From the NCBI GenBank assembly GCA_001051155.2, contig JYIP02000002.1, forward strand, positions 4,161,583 through 4,225,582: 64,000 nt of DNA, in the 5' to 3' direction. Positions 36,997 through 49,444 of this stretch are shown here, piece by piece. The notes under the pieces are model-generated. The model searched no databases and had not been told where the DNA came from. It worked only from the letters and a program-made list of their open reading frames with translations. The translations under genes were made by a program, and so were the position numbers. This DNA comes from Chrysoporthe austroafricana (lineage: Eukaryota; Ascomycota; Sordariomycetes; Diaporthales; Cryphonectriaceae). Every line of letters starts with the position of its first letter. Position 1 is the stretch's first letter.

Positions 36997-37587
36997 ATGC
37001 TGTCCTTTATCCTTATACAGAACCGCCAGTCAGTCGCACGTTCCCAGAGATGACCCTTTCCTCTCCCTTTGGTGCGAGGCGCTGACCTCCGGGGGATTTT
37101 CAGGGGCAAGACCCGGCTGGCCAAGTGGTACGCGCCGTACAGCGATGACGAGAAGATCAAGCTCAAGGGCGAGGTATGTCCCGCGCAGGCTCCTGTGCAC
37201 GGTTCTGGCTCCTGCTGCGGTGTACTTGGCTCACACCGTATGTGCTCTGGTCAACAGGTCCACCGCCTCGTAGCCCCACGCGACCAGAAATACCAGTCCA
37301 ACTTCGTCGAGTTTCGCAACAACAAGATTGTCTACCGGCGGTACGCGGGGCTCTTTTTCTGTGCCTGCGTCGACACTAACGACAACGAGCTCGCCTATCT
37401 CGAGGCCATCCACTTCTTCGTCGAGGTTCTCGACGCCTTCTTCGGCAACGTTTGCGAGCTGGACCTGGTCTTCAACTTCTACAAGGTCTATGCCATCCTC
37501 GACGAGGTGTTCCTCGCGGGGGAGATCGAGGAGACGAGCAAGCAGGTGGTCTTGACGCGCCTGGAACATCTTGACAAGCTAGAGTAG
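36997..37587 (+). CDS. aps2: AP-2 adaptor complex subunit sigma
   Basis: Three exons: 36997-37028, 37104-37173, 37258-37587, giving 143 aa, the usual size for a sigma chain. The start [20 protein letters not shown] lies mostly in the 32-nt first exon. Conserved blocks include [57 protein letters not shown] and [20 protein letters not shown]. The WYxxYSDDEK and [11 protein letters not shown] wording matches AP-2 sigma rather than AP-1 sigma. It belongs to the clathrin adaptor at the plasma membrane that recognises acidic dileucine cargo. Confidence 0.96.
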
Positions 37588-38215
37588 CCGCCACTGTGAT
37601 GGAGAGGCGCGCGACAGGGCGGTGATGTGTGGCACAGTGAGTCTATACAAGGTAGATCTGGAACGAGCCGGCCAGCTGCCGCGTGTACCAAAAGTATGGA
37701 TTGCTTTAGGGCGAGGCGTATGGCGTTTCGAAGGGGTGGTGGTAACATGATACCACCAGCCACTCTGCGTGCTAGGCATATGATAGTTGTCTTCATAATC
37801 ACCTCCAGCAGGTTTAAGCATCGACTTTCAACAACGGGACAGATGTAACCTTTGCTGGTGACGTCTTTTCTTGATAGTTGGATAGCAAGTATCAAGTCGC
37901 TATGGCTGAACTCCTCAAGTGGCTAGTCTGAGGAATTCTGTCAGTTATAATATTGGCTCTGAGTGCTAGTGTCTAAGAAAACGACCAGGTAATCATATAA
38001 CGCCCCCCTCCCCTCCCAAACTTTACTCCGTATGTACCAACAGCAGCTGCAATCTTAATCCTGAGCGGCGATCTATGATCTGTGGACACCAGAAAGCCTT
38101 GTTCCAAAGTGAGCCAAACTTTCTTTCACCTTCCCTCAACCTGCAGCTCCAGCTCCACCTCCCCTTCCCCGACAAGACCGCGCTTTCGATCTGCTTTTCT
38201 TTCCTGTCACCTACC
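37588..38215. other. Intergenic region, aps2 3' flank and zinc-knuckle promoter
   Basis: About 0.63 kb with no supported gene. CT-rich leader sequence (38095-38215) precedes the next start codon. Confidence 0.5.
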
Positions 38216-39398
38216 ATGCACCCATTCCAAATCGTTTCCATTTCTCCAGATCTTGCTAAGATGAAGGAGGCATATGGTCATAGGTATGGCAATCGCCCTA
38301 GGGGTCAATACGTCTGCAACAGATGTAACGTTCCAGGTGAGGCGCGACTGCCCTCAATGCTTCAGGAAAGCACGCATTAACCTTTCCAATTTAACAGGCC
38401 ACTACTTGAAAGATTGCCCTACGAATCTCGATCCCAGTTACGACCAGAGGCCAAATGGCCGCTACACGTGTTTATCATGTGGCGCCAAAAACGATCATTT
38501 CCACACAGTCTGCCCCGAGAATCTAGATCCTGCCTCCCTGAATCAGTTGCGCATCAAGGTTGGTATCTCCACGAAGAAGGAGCCGCAGGGCGGGGAACAC
38601 TACCGTCCGTCGTATAACAACTCGAAGCGGCGCAATGAAGGGTGGGGAGATGAATTGGCTAGAGACATAGATAACGACACCATTCATGAAGATCGCCGCG
38701 CGATGATGGGCCTTGACAATGACGACTACAACGCTCACGTGGGTGATAATGAGTACGGATTCCGCGACTTGTCTATCGAAAGTCCCCTTCGACAGCGATC
38801 TCCAGAGGAATACTACCGGCCTGACCGAAGGGAACGCATCCATGACAGCCTTTCACCCTGCAGGCGGAGCCGATGGGACAACCCAAGCCGAGACCATGAT
38901 AGCGGTTGGACTCGTGATAGTGAGCGGGAGTGGGACGAACGTCGAGGGCTCGATCGCCGCATTCATTTCGTATCTCCCACGCGGCTCTCAAAGGGTGGCA
39001 GTGTCCGCGATGGTCCCACCGAGGTGCTGCCGTCCCTGATCAACCGCATGGGTGATGAGGAGGGCCGTCTGTCGTACTGGGACCGCAGTCCCGAGACTCC
39101 CGATAAGTGGCAGAGTCTTGCCCGTTCAGAGAGCCTCCGCAATCTCAAGCTCCCTGCGTTCTCCTCCAAGCCTTTGAGAACACAAAAGCGGACCTCGGCC
39201 TTGGAAGCTTGGTCTGACGATATTAAAGTGAAAGAGATCAAGGAGACGGTTCAGAATGCTGACCCGGACTGGGTTGAAGAGATGGCCATGACGGATGTGG
39301 ACTCATTTCTTGACCAGCTGAGTGAGTTCATGGTCATACGAAACAACAGTCCGGGCGAACACTTTGGAATGGACGTCATATTGGAAGATGCCGAGTAG
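38216..39398 (+). CDS. Double CCHC zinc-knuckle protein
   Basis: Two exons, 38216-38336 and 38398-39398, giving 373 aa. The splice junction falls inside the first knuckle: CNRCNVP|GHYLKDC (C-x2-C-x4-H-x4-C). A second knuckle follows, CLSCGAKNDHFHTVC, and each is trailed by a similar CP(T/E)NLDP phrase, so the module looks internally duplicated. The remaining 280 residues are Arg/Asp/Ser-rich and probably disordered (many RRxRxD and SP motifs), ending in an acidic tail. Such knuckles bind single-stranded RNA or DNA; the RS/RD-like tail suggests an RNA-processing role, but that is inference. Starts at 38216 and 38261 are both possible, and an in-frame ATG at 38075 would add an implausible Phe/Ser/Leu-rich leader. 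Confidence 0.8.
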
Positions 39399-40225
39399 GA
39401 TGGTCTACTCCCAGTGCAGAAGATACTCATGTGAGGATCAAGGAGGCGAAGGGCGAGAGCATGGCAAACGCCAGGGGATCGACCGGCAATGATTTGAGAA
39501 TATCTCAATTAAGGCCTACATGCAATACTTTGTATGTGTGAAGAATAGTGTTTTCTTACGAGCTAAAATTCAACTTTGGGATTTCTTCTACCTGTTTTCT
39601 TTTTCTTTCCTTTCCTTTTTTTTTTATTTTTTATTTTTTTAAAAAAAAACAAATAATACGAAAAAAAAAAAAACTCTGAATTATAAGTTCTAAAACGTTT
39701 GCGAAGGATTACTCGCTGTCCACAAGGCTACTACACCTCAGCAGCGCGTTGAGGTGCGAACTGTTCGCTGGAGCGATCCTACAGGACCGCCACCGCCCTG
39801 TTCGGCTAGACGGTGGTGAGGGTATACGGAATCTACCCCTGAATACTGCTACAATCTTGCCCGCCTGGCTCTGGCAGCCACCTCTGACCGCGGTGGCGGT
39901 TGGGCGGCCTAGTAACCGATGATTTGAGGCTCTTGCAATACTTTGAGTTGCATGTCTGCCATTGTTTTTAGCCTTCTCGGTAAATCAGAGCTCTGTCACA
40001 GCTATGCTTCACATGTACTATGATCGGGGTGGGGGAGATTGATGACTAAGCAGACCCCCTCTTTCGCATGCTGGAATACAGTGCGATTGAATCTCAACTC
40101 CATGTCCACATTCCAAACAACCATCCATTATGACATTTCGCCTGATCGACATTGCTAGAGCTACAGCCACTCATACCATATTGATACCGCATGGCAATAA
40201 GAAACTTGAACATTAAACATTCAAA
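39399..40225. other. Intergenic region with T/A-run and GC hairpin
   Basis: About 0.83 kb. A T-rich run passes directly into an A-rich run at about 39598-39674, able to fold on itself. Downstream, GACCGCCACCGC (about 39786) is nearly the reverse complement of GCGGTGGCGGTT (about 39890). No gene is seen; the last 100 bp lead to spt3. Confidence 0.45.
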
Positions 40226-41197
40226 ATGGCGGACAAGGACGGAAAGCAGTACAAATACCGTCAAGAGATCCAGCAGATGATGTATGTCGCCGGCGAGACG
40301 GGCGAGCCTAGCATCGAGACAATGGGTATCATCGAGGAGATCGTGCGGCAGCAGGTCATCGAGATGCTGCGCGCGAGCACCGAGTTGGCCGCTCGTCGCG
40401 GCTCGCGATCCCTGACCATCAACGACCTGATCTTCCAGATCCGCGACGACGCGGCTAAGGTATCGCGGCTGCGCACCTTCCTGTCGTGGAAGGACGTGCG
40501 CAAGAACGTCAAGGACTCCGAGGACAAGGCCGGCGACGGCGCGGATATCGGCGCCGCCGAGGACCCCACGCTCGCCGGCGGGCCCGGCGCGGGACCTGTC
40601 GACGAGGCCGCTCAGAAGAACAAGAAGAAGAAGGTCGCGCTGCCGTGGGAGCCGAGCAGTTACTACAGCCAGGACGTCCCCGAGCGCGAGGACGAGGAGG
40701 ACGAAGAGGAGGAGGAGATGAACTACATCACGCTGCAGCGTCTGCGGAAGGCCGACGAGCGCACCAAGGCGATGACCAAGGAGGAGTACGTCACGTGGTC
40801 CGAATATCGCCAGGCCTCGTTCACGTACCGCAAGGGCAAGCGCTTTCGAGAGTGGGCTGGTTTCGGCATTGTGACAGACAGCAAACCATCGGATGATATT
40901 GTCGACATGCTCGGTTTCCTGACCTTCGAGATGGTGTCGATGCTGACGGAGGAGGCGCTCAAGATCAAGGAGCAGGAGGACCTGTGGAGGGAGAGGACCG
41001 GCGGAGAAAACGCAGGAAACACCAAAAAGCGAAAGCTACACCAGAGCTTGTTCGATCCGCCGAGCGAGGGCAGGACACCCGTCGAGCCGAGACACATACA
41101 GGAGGCCTTCCGCCGGTTACAAGCCAGACCAAAGAAGGGCCGGGCTATGTTGAACGGCACAAAACTACCTCAGCGTTTCGGTCTGAGATTGTTTTGA
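40226..41197 (+). CDS. spt3: SAGA complex subunit Spt3
   Basis: One exon of 323 aa. The N-terminal histone-fold half reads [57 protein letters not shown] and [20 protein letters not shown], a standard Spt3 TAF13-like fold. A short Gly/Ala/Lys linker is followed by the second, TAF11-like half ([34 protein letters not shown]). It closes with [16 protein letters not shown]. Spt3 contacts TBP within SAGA and controls TBP loading at TATA promoters. Its length is typical. An A-rich leader directly precedes the ATG. Confidence 0.96.
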   Translation: MADKDGKQYKYRQEIQQMMYVAGETGEPSIETMGIIEEIVRQQVIEMLRASTELAARRGSRSLTINDLIFQIRDDAAKVSRLRTFLSWKDVRKNVKDSEDKAGDGADIGAAEDPTLAGGPGAGPVDEAAQKNKKKKVALPWEPSSYYSQDVPEREDEEDEEEEEMNYITLQRLRKADERTKAMTKEEYVTWSEYRQASFTYRKGKRFREWAGFGIVTDSKPSDDIVDMLGFLTFEMVSMLTEEALKIKEQEDLWRERTGGENAGNTKKRKLHQSLFDPPSEGRTPVEPRHIQEAFRRLQARPKKGRAMLNGTKLPQRFGLRLF

Positions 41198-41693
41198 GTC
41201 TCTACAACGTCTAGAGTTTCTGGCCCTCAACGGCTTTGGTGGGCGGAAAGGAGTCGAAGCTGCGATCTATTCTAGGCTGTCACGATCATCTGGAAGTGTA
41301 ATTTGTGGGGACGGAGGCATGGATGGCATACGCATATCACGGCTTTGGCTTGGAAAGGCGCTGTGTTGGATTACTGGGTTAGAGAAGGGGCTACGGGTGT
41401 CTGAATTAGCATAGCACTGGCGTTCAGGGGTCATGACGATGTGCTTCTAGGGGGCAGAGATCCCAGCATTCTGGGTAGTAATGTGTCGGGTGTCTTTACT
41501 ATGTCTATGAAAAACGTGACTCGTGACTGCAAAGGTCTCGCAAGGTCAGGTACATCCAAGATGGCGAGTATCCGAACTTTTGGCACTGTCAATAACGGGC
41601 TGGATCAAATTTCAAGAATGACGTTGGTTGCCGTAGTTGATGGAAGTACTGGGTATCTCATGGGTGATAAGCGAATCTCAAGGAAGGGGGATT
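41198..41693. other. Convergent intergenic region
   Basis: About 0.5 kb between the stops of spt3 (+) and ppm1 (-). No gene is supported. Confidence 0.5.
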
Positions 41694-42887
41694 TCAACCA
41701 CTCAATCCCAACTGGGTCCAAATGTCGAACCCATTTCCTCTCCACCCCCAAGCCACAATATAGTGTGCCGCTAATAGCTGCCACTCTTCAACCTCATCCA
41801 AGCCCTCTAGACCATCTAGTCTCTCTTTCTCCTCTGCGGACACCCATCTATCCCACAGCAGTTCTACACTGCCTTGATTTACCATCTCGAAACCAGCTTG
41901 GCGGAGCCTCTCCTCCTGATCATTGGGCTCCTTGTATATTTCCAAGGTAGGCATCTTGATCTTTCTTGCAGCGAGATTCGAGACCATCTGCCTTCCGAAA
42001 GCATCGTCAGGTTTAGTTGGCTCATATAAGACCAAGCCGAGGTCTGGTATTCTGTCGGTAAAGTATTTGATCACCTCCTTCGCCTGGGCCATTTCCAGAT
42101 AACACAGACAGCATTCCGATATCAAGAGCGTCGGCACATCTGTCCGGATACCTTTGAGAAGCGTCGCCTCACTCTGCTCAGGGGGTTTGGCGAGGTCTCT
42201 CAGGTCCAATCCGTGACACCAATACTGGTTCCCCTCGCCCTCTGGAGCACTCCGCCAGGAGGCCGAGTCGCCCCCTTCCGAGGTGGGGACTGGATCAGGC
42301 AAGATCCTCCTCAGCACTGGCGTGGCCTGAACTATCATCCGCTTCCGTAAGCTGATGGAGGGAAAGTCTACCTCGTGATAGATCAGGCGATGGCGGCGGT
42401 TCTTCTGTGAGAAGAGCCGGAAACAGCGTGTGTCTGTCCCGGCGCCAAGTGAGATGATTTGCCTTTCTGATGCTTCTCCCTCTTGCGCACTTCCACCATA
42501 AAAAAAAGAATTGATAAGCCTGTCCAGAGCCGTGGTTCTGGTATATGTACCTAGAAGGTTCAGCCTTCGACACCCCTCTTTGACGAGGTGGGTGAGTATC
42601 TAACCTCTGTTGATGATTGGCAACCTCCGACTTGCCTGTTGTCCCTGAACGAAGTACTGAGCGTATGGATCCTCGAGATAACCCACTTCTACTGCGCTCA
42701 TCCGTGAAACTGCCGCGTCAGTGTCGGTTCCCTGGATGGTCGCATCATGCTGTGCCTGGCTAGATGCGGAATGGGGATGGCCTCCCCGACCCAGTCTACT
42801 GCCTCGGCCTCGGCCTGCACCTCTCGCGCCGCGCAGTGATAGGAGATTTGGGATCGAAGGGGCCGACATGTTCGGAGGTTGAGACAT
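41694..42887 (-). CDS. ppm1: Leucine carboxyl methyltransferase 1 (Ppm1)
   Basis: Two exons, 42887-42605 and 42550-41694, giving 379 aa. The N-terminus is Gly/Arg-rich ([18 protein letters not shown]) and probably disordered. The methyltransferase fold follows: [13 protein letters not shown], the SAM-binding [29 protein letters not shown], then [12 protein letters not shown] and [17 protein letters not shown], and near the end the substrate-site stretch VAWGWRGNG. The enzyme methylates the C-terminal leucine of the PP2A catalytic subunit and so controls B-subunit assembly. The intron splits a Gly codon before [12 protein letters not shown]. Starting at 42974 is possible but adds a non-family leader. 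Confidence 0.93.
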
Positions 42888-43276
42888 GGTCGGACGGGGC
42901 AAGGGCGAGATTGACGAAGTACAAATGGCCCAGAAAGCTGAGTGGAAATCAGCCCATAGGAGATGGGAGTCCAAGGAAGGCTTTGGTGCACGCCTGTAGC
43001 AAGTACAGGGATATGCCCACCTGCAAAGCTCCCAAAAGCTACCCCGCAGTCCTGAGCGGCAGGGAACTTGGAGCCGGCAGCCCCGCCATATTCTGGAGTT
43101 GCCAACGTCACCTCATCAGCCTCATCAGTCCGCCGCCGACAGATCCTCAGCAGCTGCCTGGAACACCACACGTCCCTGCTTGCTCCCCGTCTCTCAGTCC
43201 GTCTTCTGGAGTCGCATAGCGTAGCTAGGTATCTCGTTATTCTTCTACCAAGTCGACCTCGAAAAGCCTGATCACC
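42888..43276. promoter_or_regulatory. Divergent promoter region between ppm1 and ist1
   Basis: About 0.39 kb between divergent start codons; both promoters must fit here. No distinct motif recognised. Confidence 0.5.
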
Positions 43277-44255
43277 ATGGCGCCGGCATCATCCCTCGTG
43301 GTCGGTAGACCCTTCCCTGCAAACCCCTGACGGGGCCCAGCTGTCATCTAACGAGTGTCCGTAGACGAAAGTCAAAGTCCAGCTCAAACTTTCCATAGCC
43401 CGCCTGCGCATGGTCCAGAAGACAGACGAAGCCCTAGGAAAGACTGCTCGGCGAGACATGGCCCGGCTCCTCGAGGCGGGCAAGATTGACTCGGCCCGAA
43501 TCCGCGTTGAGAACATCATCCGGAGCGATATCACAACCGAGCTGCACGAGATCCTCGAGCTATACTGCGAACTACTCCTGGCGCGTGCCGGCTTGCTGGA
43601 GGGACCGACATGTGACCCGGGGATGGAGGAGGCTGTCAAGAGTATCATCTATGCCGCGCCGAAGACGGAGATTAGAGAGCTGCAGAACGTACGGGTGCTT
43701 CTGGGCGAGAAGTACGGGAAACAGTTCGTCCTCGAGGCGATGGAAAACACGAACGGCAAGGTCAATGAGAAGGTCGTCAAGAAGCTGAGCGTGACGCCAC
43801 CGAAGGAGGAGCTGGTGCAGGGCTACCTGGAGGAGATAGCGAAAGCGTATGGGGTCAATTGGCCAAAGAAGGATCTCGGAGAGGTGCCACCAGACTTTTT
43901 GGACGACGACGACGACAACCCAAGTGGTGGCCAGGCGCAGAAGAATTTGGAGGCGCCGCTTGTTGCCGACCCCGGCCAGGGAGACAGCAAGGAGGCCGAG
44001 GCACAGGAGGAGCTGAGCAAGGCCACGCCGCCGAAGACGATTGGACCAAACAGTCCTCTTCGAGTTACGCCGTCAAGCCCGTCCTCAGAAAATCCACATC
44101 CCAAAGTGACGCTGAACAAGTTGGAGTTGACGCCGAGCAAGAAAATGCAAGAAGCAAAAGCTGCCGCAAAACCGACACAGAAAAAGGGAGATATAAGTAG
44201 TGGGATACCGGATGTGGATGAGCTCTCGCAGAGATTTGCTGCGCTGAAGAGGTAG
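43277..44255 (+). CDS. ist1: ESCRT-III regulator Ist1
   Basis: Two exons, 43277-43300 and 43365-44255, giving 304 aa. The first exon encodes only MAPASSLV; the donor is the weak GTCGGT (an alternative in-frame donor three bases earlier removes one Val). The core is the ESCRT-III-like helical domain: VQLKLSIARLRMVQKTDEAL, LLEAGKIDSARIRVENIIRS, LEGPTCDPGMEEAVKSIIYA, TEIRELQNVRVLLGEKYGKQ and a final KAYGVNW. A Pro/Ala/Lys-rich linker leads to a C-terminal MIT-interacting motif, DVDELSQRFAALKR, matching the MIM1 pattern (LxxRhxxLK). Ist1 binds Vps4 and Did2 and regulates ESCRT-III disassembly in multivesicular-body sorting. Confidence 0.93.
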
Positions 44256-47200
44256 CGGCTGGTCCTGGAGCGCTTTGACCTGAGAAGATTTGCAGTTGAG
44301 TTATGCTCTTTTCCCTCCTTACTTAGGCTTCAGGAGAAGTTTCAAATCATTTCATGGAGTTGCACTGCCAGGAGCAGGACCTAGCATCGGGCATAGGGCA
44401 ATTGTATACTGTACAAGGACTATTGCCGATATTAGAGAAGCAATAAGCCCTCAATTTAGACTTAACAGTCTTAATGTACTAGTACTTATCATTCCCCCGG
44501 CGGATGCTATTCGCAATTCTTAGAAGCAATTTTACGAAGATGTTTTCCCTTCTTTCTACTTTGATAGACTTTTAGCGTGCAGACGTTTCTTCCTTTTCTT
44601 GTTAGTCTTACTGAAGAGTTTGCCGTCGAGAAACCAATATTTCGACAGTCTCGGTAGAACATACTCAAGAGACTAATATTCCGAGCTTGCTTAGTATCTA
44701 ATTATGTTTGAAGAATTAAGTGTAAGAGCGACGCAAACTTTCAATTCTAAATTTAAAAGAGCTGACTCCGGATCCTCCGACTTGTAGAAGCACCTGTACG
44801 TCGATGTGGTTGCACATGTGACTATGCATCACCTACTCGATCAACATATGCATACAGCTCGGGTTGAATCGAATTTATAATATAAGAGGAACGGTTCGAT
44901 AAGTCTTTCAAGCTTCCGAAGTATTGATATTGTTTATAACGGGATACCCAGGTAATTTCGAATTGGTTACATTGCACAACAGCAGCCTTATAGTTGTGGG
45001 GTTCCTCGTGAGCACTTGACAAGCTGTCATCGTTGCGTTGGTCATGAACCCTGACCACGATAGGTGGTGTTTCATTCTCGCATGATACAACTGTGCGAGT
45101 AGGCTGTGGCACTGTGGTGTCTACTGACGAAGGGATCCCTGGTGAAAGTCACCAACTTCCAGTTGTTTGGCGAATCTGCCAACCCCTACCTGGTGATACG
45201 TATTGATATTAATGCGCCAGCTCGCGGGTCCTACATTTTCTTGGACGAATAGTAGTCCCAATCGATGGCTCGGCGCAGTTACTGCTCGTCACAAGCTTGG
45301 AGTGTGACGTACACGAATGAACAGCTGATTGTCGATGATCATTGCGGACCACTGCTGGCGCTAACGACTTTGGCGTACATCCAGATCGGCCTCCTGCGTA
45401 CTAGAGAGCACTTCTTGGAGGTTTTGAAGAGGTAGACCCTTTGTGCCGCCGAATATGTGACGGTTCATTGCGAGATGTACGTGGTGGTAGCCAAGTCAGT
45501 AAGGCCCAGAGAACAAAGTGTACTTGGACACGCTTTAGCGGCCGGAACAGGACCAGTAGATGTCATGGCCTGGTCCCCATAAATCCCAGAATGGATGAAG
45601 CTTTGAGAACCAAAAACAGAAGTAGAGCTCGTCGCCGAGATCCCTCTTGAAGAGGCAAATGAACGATTTGCGGTGCTCCCTTTCAGTCGAGCTAGCCTTC
45701 CATCGGAAGACAGAACAGAGAATAGGTTCTTACATGCCAGGGCAAGACTCTAGTCAAACATGGGTAGATATTCAGGTGGTTTCATATTATGAATATTAAT
45801 TCTGCTGGCAACAGCACCAGAGGTGGCGGTGGGGAAAGCAGTCCGGTAGTTTGGGGGACAGATACTGCGCGACAGTCAAACACTAAGCCTTCCCCTTCCT
45901 ACAAATTTCTTTGCTTGTCTCGCCTCTCTACTTCCTAGTGTCTAGACGGTGTTGAATACGGGCTTAGGGCTTCGCATTGGATGATAGAGTTACTCAATGT
46001 CAAGGCGTTGGGGGAAGGGGGGTGAACAGGGAGTAGCCTGGCGAATGAAAGATACTGGGTAAACGAGCTTTGTAGGAAAGGCGGCTGTAAGACTCGCCTA
46101 CGACCGAAAGAAGGGGTAGGTGACATGATGTATACTGTACCTTGCTTGACCTATGCTTTCAGTGCCTTTTGACCGTCCGGGGAAGCGGAGATCTCTCCGT
46201 AGCGCAGCGCAACGGGACCTCCCCTTCCAAGTTGCATTTTCGAAAAGTTCTGATCAGGCCGCCCACCTGGGTAGACTTGAGCGGACATGCTGCCTCAAGG
46301 GAAAGGACAAAAAAAAAAAAAAAAGAGTCGTCCTGGGTATCGTGAGAGGTTCTGTATCTGCGCGGCGGGTCGTCGCGGCGCAGAGCTGTTAGGGGTCCAC
46401 TGAGGATCACTTTGCATGTGAAGATTACGTCGCGTCACGTCAGGGTCACCGGAGGTCGGAGACTTTGCCGCCGCAAGGGGGAGGCCGGCTGGGCTCTCCT
46501 CAGGGCTCAATACCTTCGCGTGGCCCCATCAGCTGAATTGATGGTCCTGGACATGACGAGAGGTCGAGGCTGGACGTATCGAAATGACCACCTGGACCAG
46601 CCAGCGGAACATGAAGCAGCTGGCTGGCCACGGGGACAGGTGCATTGGGCCCAGTTTTCCCCGGTGACCTCGGCTGGACGGAGCTCTGCACCCCACGGCC
46701 ATTGACGTTGTGCCGGGAACTTGTCTGGGGAAGAGGAAATGGGCGCCGGGCCTGGCGCAGGTACCATAGTAAGTACGGTATTGTACCGCGCTGTAGCTTG
46801 TTCGAAACGGCAGGTCAGAGCTCTCGGGTCTCGAGTCTCCAGTGTGTTTCCCGCGGCCAACGAGTTGTCCGATATAGATATAGAGAAGGCTTCCGACAGA
46901 GAGAAGCTGATCGATGCACGACCACTTTGTCCTGTATCCACCAACCCGTCGTGAGACTCATAAGTACCATACGCTACAGCGGTGACGGCATACTCGGCTC
47001 CTCCAGAGATACCTCGGCATCGGACCTCAACTTATCCACCCTGGCCGGCCTGACTGCTGGTTTACCCCGGAAGGAGATCCCACTGCCGAGTCTACCCACC
47101 CACACAAGCACTCTGCGACCACCTCTGGTACATAGTACACTCGGACCGACCCTGACTCTCTACGACCTGGTCGCTGAGGACCGGCCGTTATTTCTACTTG

Positions 47201-47463
47201 ACACCTGCATATTAGACCTTCCCTTAGGTATCTCGTCCGGAATCATTGGGGATGTTGGCGTCGTTTGCGAGGACTGAGTCTCGGTCCCATCTCCTGCGAA
47301 GTCTACGGAGCGGCAGCAACTTGAACAAGCCTAACAGCAGGATAATACCGCACCTTAATAGGCCACCTTTGGTTCGTCCGCCTGCAATTGTGACTTCCTC
47401 ACCGTGCCTACCATAGCGTGTCCCGCTGACCTTTGGCCTCTCTCCGTCCAGACACCAGCATCC
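44256..47463. other. Long intergenic region
   Basis: About 3.2 kb with no supported gene. Bases about 44440-45260 are AT-richer than the surroundings. A run of 16 A lies at about 46309-46324, and GTAC-rich words at 46757-46786 are near the likely carnitine acetyltransferase promoter. The frame 46645-47277 (+) has no recognisable domain. Confidence 0.45.
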
Positions 47464-49444
47464 ATGGCGCCGGCCGGCCGACGAGCCAACAGCTCGTTGC
47501 CTTCGGGTGAGTTGCCGTCTCCGCACAGACGTTGCGGCCATATAACTACCCAAGTCCCTGTGCTAGCTGACAGACGGACAAAACTCCCAGGCTACGCCGA
47601 GGACAAGTCCAAAGGCCCCATGCTGCGCTTCCAGGACTCCCTCCCCCGCCTCCCCGTGCCCACCCTCGAGGAGACCGCCGCCCGCTACCTCAAGACCCTG
47701 CACCCGCTGCTGTCGCCCGCCGAGTTCGAGCACAGCAGGACCGCCGTCGCCGACTTCGTCAAGCCGGGTGGCGTTGGCGCCCGCCTGCAGGAGAAGCTGG
47801 TCGCCCGGTGCGAGGACCCGAAGCACAAGAACTGGATCTACGAGTGGTGGAACGACGCCGCCTACCTGTCGTACCGCGACCCTGTCGTCCCTTATGTCAG
47901 CTACTTCTACTCGCACCGCGACGATCGTACGAGGCGGGACCCGGCTAGGCGCGCCGCGGCCATCAGTACCACAGTGCTGAGCTTCAAGAGGATGGTCGAT
48001 GAGGGCACGCTCGAGCCCGAGTACATGAAGAAGCTGCCCATCTGCATGGACAGCTACCGGTGGATGTTCAACGCTAGCAGGGTCGCGGCCAAGCCGGCGG
48101 ACCACCCTGTCAAGTACGACCCCAGCACAAACAAGCACCTGGTCGTGATCCGCAAGAACAACGTGTACAAGGTCGTTCACGAGGTCGACGGGAAGCAGCT
48201 CAGCACCGCCGAGCTGGAGGCTCAGTTCAGGCGGGTGTATGAGCTGGCGGGTTCCCGCGGCCCGGCCCTGGGCGCCCTGACGAGCGAGAACCGCGACGTG
48301 TGGACAGATGCCCGCGCGGTGTTGCTGAACGCACACCCCGGCAACAAGTCCGCGCTGGAGACGGTCGAGTCAGCCTCATTTGTGGTGTGTCTCGACGACG
48401 CGGCGCCCGTCACACTTGAGGAGCGCGCGCACAGCTACTGGCACGGCGACGGGCAGAACCGGTGGTACGACAAGCCGCTGCAGTTCATCGTCAATGACAA
48501 CGGCACCTCGGGGTTCATGGGCGAGCATAGCATGATGGACGGGACGCCGACGCACCGGCTGAACGACTACGTGAACAATGTCATCTTTAACAACAAGATC
48601 GACTTCGGCGGCCCCGAGGTCCGCTCGCACGTCCCCGAGCCCTCGCTCGTGCGGTTCACCGTCACCGAGGACGTCCAGAAGGAGATCGACCGCGCCGTGG
48701 CGGACTTCAATGCGGTCATCGGCCAGCATGAGCTCGCCGTCCAGGCTTACCAGGGTTACGGGAAGGGTCTGATCAAGAAGTTCAAGTGCTCGCCCGATGC
48801 CTACGTCCAGATGATCATCCAGCTGGCTTATCACAAGATGTTCGGCAAGAACCGGCCCACGTATGAGAGCGCCGCGACGAGACGATTCCAGCAGGGCCGC
48901 ACGGAGACGTGCCGGACTGTGTCGGATGCCAGCGTCGCGTGGTGCAATGCCATGGCCGACCACACTGTGGACGATAAGACCAAGGTGGAGCTTTTCCAGA
49001 AGGCGATCGCTGGACACCTGGAGTACATCACTGCCGCCAGTGACGGCAAGGGCGTCGACCGGCACCTCTTTGGTCTGAAGAAACTGTTGGGCCCCGGCGA
49101 GGAGCTTCCCGCCATCTACAAGGATCCTGCCTACGGCTACAGCAGCTCGTGGTACCTATCCACGTCCCAGCTCAGTTCGGAGTACTTCAACGGGTACGGC
49201 TGGAGCCAGGTGATCGACCAGGGCTTCGGTATCGCCTACATGATCAATGAGAACAGGTATGTTGCCTCCTGCTCCGAACATCGAGATATTAGGAAGTGAG
49301 CTAATTTATTACGACAGCATCAATTTTAACATTGTCTCCAAGGGCCTCGGCAGCCAGAAGATGAGCTTCTACCTGAACGAAGCGGCGGGCGACATGCGTG
49401 ACCTGCTTGTGCCCACGATCGAGGCGCCCAAGGCCAAGCTGTAA
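47464..49444 (+). CDS. Carnitine O-acetyltransferase with peroxisomal C-terminus
   Basis: Three exons: 47464-47506, 47591-49256, 49318-49444, giving 611 aa. It moves acetyl groups between CoA and carnitine so that acetyl units can cross organelle membranes. Family blocks are MLRFQDSLPRLPVPTLEETA, the catalytic His in FMGEHSMMDGTP (about His327), and GYGKGLIKKFKCSPDAYVQM, with SSSWYLSTSQLSS and GFGIAYMINEN towards the end. The last three residues are AKL, a valid PTS1 peroxisomal signal. The protein begins MAPAGRRANSSLPSG with two arginines, and an in-frame upstream ATG at 47404 exists, so a second isoform with a longer N-terminus is conceivable. The first intron's true acceptor is at 47590 (CCCAG), restoring GYAEDKSKGP. 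Confidence 0.94.

Noticed and set aside
38274..38397. Start of the zinc-knuckle gene inside what I call an intron
   Set aside because: It would break the first CCHC knuckle; splicing 38336 to 38398 restores it.
46645..47277. 210-codon plus-strand frame upstream of the carnitine acetyltransferase
   Set aside because: No recognisable sequence; most likely spacer and leader of the next gene.
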